Counted from the stretch's first letter, positions 1 to 7,450 are shown. The stretch is 7,672 nt of DNA from an uncultured Eubacteriales bacterium (GCA_902766515.1 CACXEB010000223.1:1-7672), one strand, 5' to 3'. Notes: generated by a model not told the origin, from the letters alone. Numbers and translations: made by a program.

Positions 1-93
1 AGTACCGTCCGGTCCTACCTCACGTGGCTGGAAGCGCAGGGCCGCCTCGAAGCGGCGATTGAAAACAACACGATGGTCTGGAAGACAGCGTGA
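1..93 (+). CDS. C-terminal fragment of a probable winged-helix transcriptional regulator (partial)
   Basis: The first reading frame is open from base 1 and ends at TGA 91-93, giving 30 C-terminal residues. The fragment begins STVRSYLTWLEAQGRLEAAI and ends in MVWKTA. The pattern of a recognition-helix start (STVRSYL), a short helix ending in GRLE, then a beta-hairpin-like tail resembles the end of the helix-turn-helix domain in CitB/DcuR-type response regulators, where a TARRYLE-like helix is followed by a strand pair. That family assignment is inferred from a very short piece and other winged-helix regulators would fit. The usual GRP-containing wing seen in many CitB-type proteins is not present. 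The gene lies 85 nt upstream of the acyltransferase start on the same strand, so the two could be cotranscribed. The rest of the gene is outside the window. Confidence 0.45.
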   Translation, partial: STVRSYLTWLEAQGRLEAAIENNTMVWKTA

Positions 94-167
94 CGGTCAT
101 ATCCATATCCGAAAAACGAACCTTCTGTACTCGGCAAATGGTCTTCCGATAGCATCAAAGCATGAAC

Positions 168-173
168 GGGAGG
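168..173 (+). promoter_or_regulatory. Ribosome binding site fixing the acyltransferase start
   Basis: GGGAGG lies 5 nt upstream of ATG 179-181. The open frame continues upstream to a TTG at 59, but that start would overlap the preceding gene by 35 nt and add a polar 40-residue leader unlike the acyltransferase family. The Shine-Dalgarno match favours the ATG. No convincing -35/-10 pair is visible in the 85-nt gap before it. Confidence 0.7.
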
Positions 174-178
174 ACGCT

Positions 179-1213
179 ATGGACGGACAATACTCGGACA
201 GAGCGGCGGATCGCCGGCAGTATCCTTCGATCGACCTGTGGAAGTTTGTCTTTTCATTCGCCGTGGTGGCGCTCCATACCGGACCGCTGGAAAAATGCGA
301 GGTGGAATGGGTTCAGAAGCTTTATGCGATCGTGACGCAGGCAGCTGTCCCGTTTTTCTTTCTCGCGGCGGGTTTCCTGCTGGGACAGAAGCTGGTTTTT
401 GACGCCGGTCCGTCCGGGGAAAACGGGCGGATACTGAAAAACTATCTCTTCAGAATCGGAAAGATGTATCTGCTGTGGTCCGCTATATACCTTCCGCTGG
501 CGGTCATTCACTTTATCCTGGAAAAGACACCGTTTTCCGAAGCGATCCTGAGATACCTGACGGGATTGGTCTTTGTGGGGGAGCAGTATAACAGCTGGGT
601 GCTGTGGTACCTGCTGTCGACTTTCTACGCGATCCTCGTCATCCTCCTGGTTATCAGGAAACAGGCCGGCTTCCGGCGGCTTCTGTGCCTGTCCCTGGCC
701 GCAAGCGTGCTCGTGGCGGTGTTCGACGCGATCGGCAATGACAGCAGTGACCTGCAGGGAATATGGAATACCGCCAGGACGGGCATCCGCTATCTCTTGT
801 CCAGCGGACGCATTTTCAACGGACTGGTGTATATTCCCCTCGGGATCGTACTGTCAAAGAAAAAGGCCCGGCCGGCCGTATGCTGGGTTCTGCTGCTTGC
901 GGGAGCAGCCGGACAGTGTTTTATCGGAAACCGGATCTGTAGAGTTTACCTGCTCATCGCGACTGCCGTGGGCTGGTTTGGTATCGTCCGGGAGATGCGT
1001 ATGCCGGAAAGCAGGGTATATCCGGCGCTGCGCAGCATGAGCACGACGATCTACCTGATCCATCTCTATCTCTGGACCGGATATTATACCCTGGTATACG
1101 GGACAAAAACCTACAGCGCCGACTGTTTTGCCGCTGTGTCGGCGGCCTCTTTTCTCATCGCATACGCGTATTGGCGAATCCGGCAAGGGCGGCGCATGAT
1201 CACCCGGAAATAA
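179..1213 (+). CDS. Acyltransferase 3 family integral membrane protein
   Basis: This is a 344-residue polytopic membrane protein predicted to transfer an acyl group (commonly acetyl) to an extracytoplasmic glycan, lipid or wall component; the actual substrate cannot be read from the sequence. The first membrane segment (about residues 17-36) carries the family hallmark, SIDLWKFVFSFAVVALHT, with the conserved histidine at H33. It is followed by VPFFFLAAGFLLGQ (57-70), the usual second family motif, then by R92 in the basic/aromatic loop and a late IYLIHLYLW motif (291-299). About ten hydrophobic segments can be seen. The length is normal for the family (roughly 330-400 residues), and nothing suggests a fused periplasmic SGNH domain. 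The ATG at 179 is chosen on its GGGAGG site. The gene is convergent with the transporter/endoglucanase operon and shares its terminator, so a functional link to that operon is not implied. By eye it is less GC-rich than the operon. Confidence 0.87.
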   Translation: MDGQYSDRAADRRQYPSIDLWKFVFSFAVVALHTGPLEKCEVEWVQKLYAIVTQAAVPFFFLAAGFLLGQKLVFDAGPSGENGRILKNYLFRIGKMYLLWSAIYLPLAVIHFILEKTPFSEAILRYLTGLVFVGEQYNSWVLWYLLSTFYAILVILLVIRKQAGFRRLLCLSLAASVLVAVFDAIGNDSSDLQGIWNTARTGIRYLLSSGRIFNGLVYIPLGIVLSKKKARPAVCWVLLLAGAAGQCFIGNRICRVYLLIATAVGWFGIVREMRMPESRVYPALRSMSTTIYLIHLYLWTGYYTLVYGTKTYSADCFAAVSAASFLIAYAYWRIRQGRRMITRK

Positions 1214-1229
1214 AGAAAATCCGCATCAA

Positions 1230-1256
1230 AAAACCGCTGCCGGACGCAGCGGTTTT
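1230..1256. terminator. Bidirectional rho-independent terminator between convergent genes
   Basis: AAAACCGCTGC (1230-1240), loop CGGAC (1241-1245), and GCAGCGGTTTT (1246-1256) form a perfect 11-bp stem. Read on the minus strand the 3' arm runs into six U residues, starting 16 nt after the endoglucanase stop, which is the stronger orientation. Read on the plus strand it ends in four U residues, 16 nt after the acyltransferase stop. It can therefore end both converging transcripts. Confidence 0.92.
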
Positions 1257-1272
1257 CAATCATGGCAGGGTA

Positions 1273-3027
1273 TTACTTTTTCTCCGCGTAGGTGAAGGTG
1301 ATTTCGATCGTCTCGATATGGCTGAAGACGGGGTCGTTCAGGTCGATGATGACCGGCTTGATGCCGATGTTGGGGCCGTAGAGCACGCGCGCGTCGGCGG
1401 GAATATCGCTCACCCAGGCGTTGTAGATGTTGACGCGGGTGCAGCGGCCGTCGTCGCTGGTGGTGTACGGGCGGCCCTTGAGGGTGTAGTCCTGGCCGTT
1501 GACCTTGAAGCTCTTGATATGCACGGCCCAGCCCGGATGCAGCGCCTCGCCGTTGCGGATGCCGATCGCGCTGAAGGCGGTGCTGTTGGAATAGCCCCGG
1601 TCGGTGCCGGTAAAGTCCAGCGCGACGGTGTAGTCGCCCGGGCCGTCGATGACCGCATCCGTGGGCTTCAGTCCGGGTGTGACGCTGTCCGGCGTGTAGG
1701 TGTCGCCGACGGAATAGCTCTGCTGCCAGTCGCCGCTGTTCCACATGATCCAGGCGACGCAGGTCGTGTCGTCGAGCTCGATCGCGTTCTCCAGGAAGGT
1801 CTCCGGCGCTTCGGCAATCAGCCGTTCAGCGTCCGCTCCGGCGTTCGCCGCGGCCTGCGCCGGGTCGCCTTCCGCCCGGGCGGACAGGTACAGCGCGCCC
1901 ATTTCTTCATCGTGGAAGCGCAGCGCCCTGCGGTTGTAGAAGCCGCTGGTATCCCACAGGCAGCCGCAGTAATTGTACTGCTCGCACAGGTCCAGGAAGA
2001 GCCTGTGGTAGGTGACCGCGTTGTCCTTCTGCTTGCCGGTGGAACCCGGGAGAGCCCCGTATTCGCCAATCACCACGCCGTAGCCCTGGGAGCTGAACTG
2101 ACGCATCCGCCCCAGGGTCGTTTTCATGTACTCCATATCCGCGCGGGTGCCCCAGCGGGTCGCGCCGCTGGCGGTGGTGGCTCCGCAGTAGGACCAGGGA
2201 TCATAATAATGCACGGAGATCAGCAGCCGGTCAGGCACCGTGTCCTTCGGCATTTTGAAGCGCATGTCGCAGGTCTTCGCGATATTGGTCCCGTAGCCGG
2301 CGATCAGCAGGTAGCGGTCGGCGTTGTATCCGCCGGCGGCGCGGACGGTGTCCACAAACAGCTGGTTGATTTCGTTGGTCAGCTCGTAGCGCCGGGCGTC
2401 GGGCAGCAGATGGCGGATGGAGTCGCTGCAGTACAGCGCGCTGTCCTCGTCGAAACGGTCGCCCAGCTCCTCGTTCGCGCTTTCAAAGATCAGGTGCCGG
2501 TCCGCGTCCCGGAAGCGGGCGGCGATCTGCTGCCACATCCCCTGGTAGGCTTCCCGGGCCAGCGCCGCGGTCGCCGCCGTGTCGGAGCCGAACATGCCCC
2601 ACCAGCCGCCGTCCCAGTGGTCGTTGAGGATGACGTACAGCCCTGCGTCCAGCGCCCAGCCGACAACCTGCGCCACGCGGGTCATATAGGCTTCGTCGAT
2701 GGTCCAGTCGCCCTTGCCGAGCCGGGTCGCGTTGGTCATCCAGGCGACCGGGATGCGGATGGTGTCAAAGCCGGCGTCCTTCAGCCCCCGGAGCATCTCC
2801 GGGGTGGTGACGGGCTGGCCCCAGAGGATCTCGTAGTCGGCGGGAAAGGATGAAAAACGGCCCCGGCTGGCGTCGCAGGCCTCGAATGTGTTGCCCAGGT
2901 TGGTGCCGTTGCCCATGGCGCGCACCAGCTCCAGGGCGGTGTCCGGCACGCCGTCCCCGGCGCGGGCCCCGGACCCCAGGGACGCGCACAGGCAGCAGGC
3001 CAGCAGCAGACAGATCGCGGTTTTCAT
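1273..3027 (-). CDS. Secreted GH5 endoglucanase (GH5_4-like) with C-terminal beta-rich module
   Basis: A 584-residue exported glycoside hydrolase predicted to hydrolyse internal beta-1,4-glucosidic bonds in cellulose, mixed-linkage glucan or xyloglucan, with retention. Residues 1-23 are a signal peptide (short basic start, hydrophobic LLLACCLCASLG, AxA-type cleavage site ARA before G24). The catalytic barrel spans about 30-375. It shows NLGNTFEA (43-50), WGQPVTTPEML (69-79), TIRIPVAW with R91, YVILNDHWD with H137, the acid/base pair N185-E186 in FESANEE, H273 and Y275 in SVHYYDP, the nucleophile E322 in VIGEYGAL, and W358 in CLWDTSG. These match the GH5 clan and particularly the GH5_4 pattern. 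The family's usual HH after YVILN is HW here. Residues 376-425 form an alanine-rich linker or insert. Residues 425-582 look like a beta-sandwich module (GPGDYTVALDFTG, many alternating strands), possibly carbohydrate-binding, which I cannot name. An LLAC at 8-11 weakly resembles a lipobox but is too early to be convincing. The gene is the last in the transporter operon, 18 nt after oppF. Confidence 0.9.
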   Translation of the reverse strand: MKTAICLLLACCLCASLGSGARAGDGVPDTALELVRAMGNGTNLGNTFEACDASRGRFSSFPADYEILWGQPVTTPEMLRGLKDAGFDTIRIPVAWMTNATRLGKGDWTIDEAYMTRVAQVVGWALDAGLYVILNDHWDGGWWGMFGSDTAATAALAREAYQGMWQQIAARFRDADRHLIFESANEELGDRFDEDSALYCSDSIRHLLPDARRYELTNEINQLFVDTVRAAGGYNADRYLLIAGYGTNIAKTCDMRFKMPKDTVPDRLLISVHYYDPWSYCGATTASGATRWGTRADMEYMKTTLGRMRQFSSQGYGVVIGEYGALPGSTGKQKDNAVTYHRLFLDLCEQYNYCGCLWDTSGFYNRRALRFHDEEMGALYLSARAEGDPAQAAANAGADAERLIAEAPETFLENAIELDDTTCVAWIMWNSGDWQQSYSVGDTYTPDSVTPGLKPTDAVIDGPGDYTVALDFTGTDRGYSNSTAFSAIGIRNGEALHPGWAVHIKSFKVNGQDYTLKGRPYTTSDDGRCTRVNIYNAWVSDIPADARVLYGPNIGIKPVIIDLNDPVFSHIETIEITFTYAEKK

Positions 3028-3034
3028 CGGGATA

Positions 3035-3040
3035 CCTCCT
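3035..3040 (-). promoter_or_regulatory. Ribosome binding site of the endoglucanase gene
   Basis: Minus-strand AGGAGG, 7 nt upstream of ATG 3027-3025, lies inside the 18-nt gap after the oppF stop. It is a near-perfect anti-16S match. It fixes the start just before the signal peptide and implies strong translation from the shared transporter transcript. Confidence 0.85.
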
Positions 3041-3045
3041 TGGGA

Positions 3046-3984
3046 TTATTGATCCAGCTGCCTGGACCACGCTTCGAGTTCGCTCTGGTTGCCCAGCACG
3101 TAATGACCGGGCGAGATCTCGGTCCACCGGGGCGGATCCTTGCTGTAGTCGTGCATGCTGCTGTCGTAGGCAATCAGCTCTCCGGCGCGGGCATAGTCCG
3201 GCGAAGGCTGGGGGATGGCGCTCAGCAGCGCCTGGGTATAGGGATGCAGCGGATGGCGGAACAGCTCCTCCGTGCCGCTCAGCTCCACCAGCCTGCCCAG
3301 GTGGATGACCGCGATGCGGTCGCAGATGAAGCGCATGACCGACAGGTCGTGGGAGATGAACAGGTAGGTCAGGCTGCGCTTTTTCTGCAGCTCAGCCATC
3401 AGGTTGAGCACCTGGGCCCGGATGGACACGTCCAGCGCGGAGATCGGCTCGTCCGCGACGATGAATTCCGGCTGCATGATGAGCGCGCGGGCGATGCCAA
3501 TGCGCTGCCGCTGGCCGCCGGAAAACTCGTGGGGGAAACGGCTGGCGAACTCGGGCAGCAGGCCGACCTCGCTGAGCGCGTTGGAGACGCGGCGCTCCCG
3601 CTCCTCCCTGCTGATGCCCCTGGCCACGTTGTACAGTCCCTCGGAGACGATATAGTCCACCTTGGCGCGCTCGTTGAGCGAGGCCATCGGATCCTGGAAA
3701 ATCATCTGGATGCGCTGGGTCACCTGCCGGTCGAGCTCCTTGGAGACCTTGCCGCTGATGCGCTGGCCGTCAAAGATCACCTCGCCGCCGCTCAGCGGAT
3801 AGATGCGCAGGATGGCGCGGCCGATGGTCGTCTTGCCCGATCCGGACTCGCCCACCAGGCCGAAGGTCTCGCCCTTCATGATGTCGAAGGACACGCCCCG
3901 GACCGCTTCGAAGCGGTGGCGGCGCTCCCCGAAGGTGACGTGCATGTCGCGCACGCTGACAAAAGGTTCCTGTGGTGTCTGCAT
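3046..3984 (-). CDS. oppF: Peptide-type ABC importer ATP-binding protein OppF
   Basis: A 312-residue cytoplasmic ATPase that, with OppD, should power import through OppB/OppC. Visible motifs are Walker A GESGSGKT (45-52), Q-loop glutamine Q97 in MIFQDPMASLN, ABC signature SGGQRQR (155-161), Walker B FIVADE with catalytic E179, D-loop SALD (182-185) and switch H212 in FISHDLS. The C-terminal HPLHPYTQALLSAIP (244-258) is the OppD/DppF-type extension that follows the nucleotide-binding domain. The stretch ISGKVSKELDRQVTQ (76-90) followed by ERAKVDYIVSEGLYN (105-119) is typical of Firmicutes OppF. All catalytic residues are intact. The start at 3984 has an AAGGA site 8 nt upstream that overlaps the oppD stop. 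The gene lies 11 nt after oppD and 18 nt before the endoglucanase gene. DppF or a related oligosaccharide transporter ATPase would look the same, so the symbol denotes family rather than substrate. Confidence 0.92.
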   Translation of the reverse strand: MQTPQEPFVSVRDMHVTFGERRHRFEAVRGVSFDIMKGETFGLVGESGSGKTTIGRAILRIYPLSGGEVIFDGQRISGKVSKELDRQVTQRIQMIFQDPMASLNERAKVDYIVSEGLYNVARGISREERERRVSNALSEVGLLPEFASRFPHEFSGGQRQRIGIARALIMQPEFIVADEPISALDVSIRAQVLNLMAELQKKRSLTYLFISHDLSVMRFICDRIAVIHLGRLVELSGTEELFRHPLHPYTQALLSAIPQPSPDYARAGELIAYDSSMHDYSKDPPRWTEISPGHYVLGNQSELEAWSRQLDQ

Positions 3985-3995
3985 AAATCCAATCC

Positions 3996-5048
3996 TTAAT
4001 GATCTGCTTTACCAATCATTTTTATACGCGCGAGCGCTTCCGGGGCGTCCACCCGCGGGGCGCGGGGGTCCAGCAGCCAGGTGCGCGCTTTATGCGTGGG
4101 ACTCAGGTCGAAGAAGGGCGGCCGCGCGGCGTAGTCCGCCTTGAGGGCGTGGGGGTTGCGGGGCGCGAAGGCGTCGCCCGTGATCTTGTTGTACAGGTTG
4201 GGCGGCGTGCCGCGGATGGTGTACAGTTCCTCCCCCTTCTTGCCCAGCTGGGGCAGGGAGGACAGGAGCGCCCAGGTGTAGGGATGGGCAGGCTCGTAGA
4301 AGACCTCGCGGCAGGTGCCGATCTCCACGATATCGCCCGCGTACATGACGGCGACCCGGTCGGCCACGTTGGCGACCACGCCGAGGTCGTGGGTGATGTA
4401 GATGGCGGTCAGGTGGTACTTGTGCACGAGGTCGTAGATCAGCCGGATGATCTGGGCCTGGATCGTCACGTCCAGGGCGGTGGTCGGTTCGTCGCAGATC
4501 AGGATGCGGGGGTTGCACGCCAGGGCGATGGCGATGATGACGCGCTGGCGCATGCCGCCTGAAAACTCGTGGGGATACTGCCTGCGGCGGCGATCCGGCT
4601 CGGTGATGCCGACATCGGTGAGCAGGGCCACCGTTTTCTGCCGCGCTTCCGCCCCGCGCAGGCCCTGGTGCAGGCGGAGCGCTTCCTCGATCTGTGCGCC
4701 GATGGTCTTGAGCGGGTTCAGGCTGGTCATGGGGTCCTGCAGTACCATCGCGATCTCGCGCCCGCGGATGGTCCGCCACTCCTTCTCGGTGGTGAATGCC
4801 GCCAGGTCACGCCCGCCGTACCAGATGCTGCCATGGTCGATCCAGCCGTTCAGGTCGTTGAGGCCCATGAACGCCTTGGTGAGCACGCTCTTGCCGGAGC
4901 CGCTTTCGCCGACGATGGCCAGCGTCTCGCCCTCGTACAGGTCCAGGGATACGTCGCGGATGGCATGCAATACCTTGCCGCGCAGGCTGAACTTGATGTC
5001 CAGGTGCTCGACGCGCAGGATGGGATTCTGAGTCGTTTCCGTTGCCAT
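3996..5048 (-). CDS. oppD: Peptide-type ABC importer ATP-binding protein OppD
   Basis: A 350-residue cytoplasmic ATPase, the expected heterodimer partner of the downstream OppF. Walker A GESGSGKS is at 47-54, Q-loop Q104 in MVLQDPMTSLNP, signature SGGMRQR at 163-169, Walker B ILICDE with catalytic E187, D-loop TALD (190-193) and switch H220 in ITHDLG. The C-terminal region contains AHPYTWALLSSLPQ (254-267) and GTPPNLYNKITGDAFAPRNP (280-299), the standard OppD tail. The cysteines that many OppD/DppD proteins carry in this tail are absent (GDAFAPRNP instead of a cysteine-bearing form); this is a familiar Firmicutes variant rather than damage. The start ATG at 5048 has a GGGAGG site (5053-5058) in the 13-nt gap after oppC. 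The length is normal, and both ATPases look catalytically competent. Confidence 0.92.
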   Translation of the reverse strand: MATETTQNPILRVEHLDIKFSLRGKVLHAIRDVSLDLYEGETLAIVGESGSGKSVLTKAFMGLNDLNGWIDHGSIWYGGRDLAAFTTEKEWRTIRGREIAMVLQDPMTSLNPLKTIGAQIEEALRLHQGLRGAEARQKTVALLTDVGITEPDRRRRQYPHEFSGGMRQRVIIAIALACNPRILICDEPTTALDVTIQAQIIRLIYDLVHKYHLTAIYITHDLGVVANVADRVAVMYAGDIVEIGTCREVFYEPAHPYTWALLSSLPQLGKKGEELYTIRGTPPNLYNKITGDAFAPRNPHALKADYAARPPFFDLSPTHKARTWLLDPRAPRVDAPEALARIKMIGKADH

Positions 5049-5061
5049 ACTGCCTCCCGCG

Positions 5062-6471
5062 TCACAGGTGGTTCTTGGGATCGGCGGCGTCGGCGAAGGC
5101 GTTGCCGATGATGTAGAAGGAAATCGTGATGATGGACAGCACGATCGCCGGGAAGATCAGCTGGTAGCGCAGGGACGCGCTGGTGATCAGCTTGCGGCCC
5201 TCGTTGATCAGGTTGCCCAGCGACGGGGTATCTACAGACAGGCCCAGGCCGATGTAGGTGATGAAGACCTCGTTGCCGATCGCGCCGGGGATCGCCAGCG
5301 CCATCCGGAGCATGATCACGCTGACCAGGTAGGGCAGCAGGTTGCGGATCATGATGCGCCAGGTCCCCGTGCCCAGGCAGCGGGAAGCGAGGTTGTAGTC
5401 CCGGTCGCGGATGATCACGATCTGGTTGCGGATGAAGCGGGCCATGCCCAGCCAGCGGGTGAGGGACATGGCGAAAATCAGCGTGGTGATGCCCGGCCGC
5501 ATGATATAGGAGATCAGGATCAGGATGATTGTGGTGGGAATGTTGTCCAGCACGTTGTAGATCTCGGTGATGATCCGGTCCAGGGACCGGACATAGCCCC
5601 ACAGGATGCCGACCAGGATGCCGATCAGCGCCTCAAAAAAGCCGACCACGAAGCCGATCCAGAGGCTCGTGCGGGTGCCGCTCCAGACGCGGGCCCACAG
5701 GTCCTGGCCGATGTTGTTGGTGCCGAAGATGAACGGCCGGTCGGAGGGCAGGGTGCGCAGGTCGGTATCGCGGACCGTCACCACCTGGCCGTCCGCTTCC
5801 TCGCGGATGGCGTCCGCCCCGGCGTACAGCATGCCGCCCTTGTTGGTCAGGTCCATCGGCTCCTGGTAGAGCTGGATGTTGAAGGAGGACTTGCTGTCAT
5901 ACGGTACGGCGGTCGGGTCTTCGGGCAGCTTCAGCTTGGTCTGGAAGTTGTTCTTGACATAGCCGGTCAGCCCGTTGTACTCGATCCTGCACCATTCCTC
6001 GCCGTATTCGACCACGGTGAAGGTCTGCCGCGCCTTGATGGAGGCGAGGACGTTGGATACCGTGTACCAGCTGTCGTCCAGCCGCTTGCCGGTCAGGGAG
6101 GTGCCCGCGGGCACGCGGGTATAGACCGTCGTGAGCGAAGGCGACTGGTTTTGCAGCTGGATGCCGGTCACGGGATCGTTGTTGATCGTGTTGGCGCCGT
6201 ACTGGCCCGGCAGCAGGGGCTGGATAAACGTGAACGCGAGCAGCAGGACCAGCACTGCGAGCATGGACACGGCGGCCTTGTTGTGCATGAAGGCCCGGAA
6301 GGTGGAGCGCCAGTAGGAGTAGTTGGAATACCCCGTGCGCTCCGAGGCGCTCTCGTCATAGTCGGCCAGCGCGAACAGCCCGTCGTCGACCTCGGCGGGC
6401 GAAATCTCCCGCGCCGTCTCGGCGATGTGCTGCTCCAGGGTGCGCGCCTTGGCATGGAAGGGGTTTTTCAT
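5062..6471 (-). CDS. oppC: ABC importer permease OppC with an inserted SH3b-like extracytoplasmic domain
   Basis: A 469-residue inner permease, clearly longer than the roughly 290-330 residues usual for OppC/DppC. A cytosolic N-terminal tail (1-65) leads to TM1 (about 67-88). A loop of about 177 residues (89-265), predicted outside the cell, follows. The core then starts with the family signature FGTNNIGQDLWARVWSGTR (249-267) and five further membrane segments (about 267-292, 305-325, 328-345, 380-410, 438-460). The cytoplasmic coupling (EAA) loop is around 358-381 (LASRCLGTGTWRIMIRNLLP), and IGNEVFITYIGLGL (398-411) is the usual C-terminal permease motif. Within the loop, residues 136-176 resemble a bacterial SH3 domain: SNVLASIKARQTFTVVEYG (139-157), then GEEWCRIEYNGLTGYVKNNF (157-176), which fits the family pattern of a conserved W and a final GYV. 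The open frame extends further upstream, but that part is antisense-composition shadow inside oppB. The ATG at 6471 shares its A with the oppB stop and has an AAGGAGG site, supporting translational coupling. Confidence 0.9.
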   Translation of the reverse strand: MKNPFHAKARTLEQHIAETAREISPAEVDDGLFALADYDESASERTGYSNYSYWRSTFRAFMHNKAAVSMLAVLVLLLAFTFIQPLLPGQYGANTINNDPVTGIQLQNQSPSLTTVYTRVPAGTSLTGKRLDDSWYTVSNVLASIKARQTFTVVEYGEEWCRIEYNGLTGYVKNNFQTKLKLPEDPTAVPYDSKSSFNIQLYQEPMDLTNKGGMLYAGADAIREEADGQVVTVRDTDLRTLPSDRPFIFGTNNIGQDLWARVWSGTRTSLWIGFVVGFFEALIGILVGILWGYVRSLDRIITEIYNVLDNIPTTIILILISYIMRPGITTLIFAMSLTRWLGMARFIRNQIVIIRDRDYNLASRCLGTGTWRIMIRNLLPYLVSVIMLRMALAIPGAIGNEVFITYIGLGLSVDTPSLGNLINEGRKLITSASLRYQLIFPAIVLSIITISFYIIGNAFADAADPKNHL

Positions 6472-7412
6472 CAGCGCGCGCCCTCCTTCTTCACAAAGCT
6501 GATCCTGGGATCGATCACGCCCATCAGCAGGTCGCCCAGCAGCAGGCCGATGATGCCGATGGCGGAGTAGATCATGACCAGCGCCTGCACCATGGGGTTG
6601 TCCTGGCGTCCGATGACGTCCACCAGCAGGCCGCCCATGCCCGGCACGGAGTACAGCGACTCGATGTAGATGGAACCGCAGATGGTGTACATGATCGAGG
6701 ACGGGATGTACTGGATCATCGGGACGAAGGCGTTGCGGAACACGTGCCGCATCATGATCTTCTGGCTCTGGACGCCCTTGGCGCGCGCCAGGCGCACGTA
6801 GTCCTTGTTCATCTCGTCCAGCATGTAGCGGCGGATCCACATGGCGTAGGAGGCGGTGGAGCCCAGGGACATGCTGAGCACCGGCAGGATCCAGGTGATC
6901 GCGTTGTTCCGGTCAAACAGCATGGAGATGCCCATCAGGCTGGTGCCGTACATCTGGATGAAAATATAGTAGACCGCCGCGGGCACCGCGTTGATGAACA
7001 CGATGAATACGGTGCCGAACTTGTCCCAGAAACCGGACTTCGACCGCGCCATCGCGGCGCCCAGCGGAATGCCGGTCACCAGCGAAATAGCCATGCTCAT
7101 CAGCCCCATCCAGATGGAGAGGGGCGCTTTCTGGGCAATGATCTGGCTGATGGGCGTGCCGACGCTGTAGCGCGAGGAAAGGCCCAGGTTCCCTTGGAGC
7201 AGATCGGCAAAAAACGTCCTGAGCTGGATGTGGATCGGCTGCGTCAGTCCCAGGTTGGTCAGCTTGGCGTTGATCTGCGCCTCGTTGAGCTTTTCAAAAT
7301 TGTCGAAATAACCTTCGATGGGCATCTGCCGCAGCAGGATAAACACCACCGTGATGACGATGACCAGCGTCACCGCGGAGGCCGCCAGGCGTTTCAGGAC
7401 ATACTTGAGCAT
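6471..7412 (-). CDS. oppB: ABC importer permease OppB
   Basis: A 313-residue inner-membrane permease that pairs with OppC to form the translocation channel. The N-terminal MLKYVLKRLAASAVTLVIVI and first membrane segment (about 11-28) are typical of OppB/DppB. An extracytoplasmic region (29-96) contains GLTQPIHIQLRTFFADLLQG (55-74), a standard family motif. Further membrane segments lie at about 97-119, 134-155, 172-192, 225-250 and 275-298. The coupling loop is DYVRLARAKGVQSQKIMMRH (204-223). SVPGMGGLLVDVIGRQD (255-271) and a C-terminal DPRISF (301-306) complete the family pattern. Length is normal and nothing looks damaged. The start at 7412 has a GAGGT site 7 nt upstream (7420-7424). The gene follows the solute-binding-protein gene by 107 nt containing a stem-loop, and overlaps oppC by 1 nt. 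Whether the cargo is peptide or sugar cannot be read from the permease. Confidence 0.93.
   Translation of the reverse strand: MLKYVLKRLAASAVTLVIVITVVFILLRQMPIEGYFDNFEKLNEAQINAKLTNLGLTQPIHIQLRTFFADLLQGNLGLSSRYSVGTPISQIIAQKAPLSIWMGLMSMAISLVTGIPLGAAMARSKSGFWDKFGTVFIVFINAVPAAVYYIFIQMYGTSLMGISMLFDRNNAITWILPVLSMSLGSTASYAMWIRRYMLDEMNKDYVRLARAKGVQSQKIMMRHVFRNAFVPMIQYIPSSIMYTICGSIYIESLYSVPGMGGLLVDVIGRQDNPMVQALVMIYSAIGIIGLLLGDLLMGVIDPRISFVKKEGAR
6482..6488 (-). promoter_or_regulatory. Ribosome binding site of oppC inside the end of oppB
   Basis: Minus-strand AAGGAGG lies 10 nt before ATG 6471-6469, within the last codons of oppB. Together with the TGATG stop-start overlap it decides the oppC start and indicates translational coupling of the two permeases, which are needed in 1:1 ratio. 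Confidence 0.8.
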
Positions 7413-7450
7413 GTGCTTGACCTCGGATGAGTACAGATGAAAAGGTGAAA

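Noticed and set aside
59..178. TTG start at 59 for the acyltransferase
   Set aside because: It would overlap the upstream gene by 35 nt and add a polar leader before the family's N-terminal membrane segment. The ATG at 179 has a GGGAGG site at good spacing.
1171..2853. A 560-residue plus-strand open frame opposite the endoglucanase
   Set aside because: It is antisense to a gene with signal peptide, intact catalytic motifs and a strong ribosome binding site. Its protein is rich in V, G, A and D with no domain pattern, as expected from the complement of GC-rich coding DNA. It would also run through the terminator.
2995..2997. Lipobox-like LLAC in the endoglucanase signal peptide, suggesting a lipoprotein
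   Set aside because: The cysteine at residue 11 comes after too short a hydrophobic core, leucine at -2 is unfavourable, and an AxA-type signal peptidase I site follows at residues 21-23. It remains possible but is not supported.
3996..4200. Missing cysteine cluster in the OppD tail as a sign of decay
   Set aside because: The tail retains the other conserved features (GTPPNLYNKITGDAFAPRNP), and cysteine-free tails are familiar in Firmicutes OppD. All ATPase motifs are intact.
5068..6570. A 500-residue plus-strand open frame opposite oppC
   Set aside because: Its low-complexity, D/G/V/Q-rich translation mirrors the oppC codons in a GC-rich genome, and it has no membrane, signal or family motif.
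6472..6840. N-terminal extension of the oppC frame (123 extra residues)
   Set aside because: The extension lies wholly inside oppB, is H/R/P-rich shadow sequence, and the ATG at 6471 has an AAGGAGG site and a stop-start overlap.
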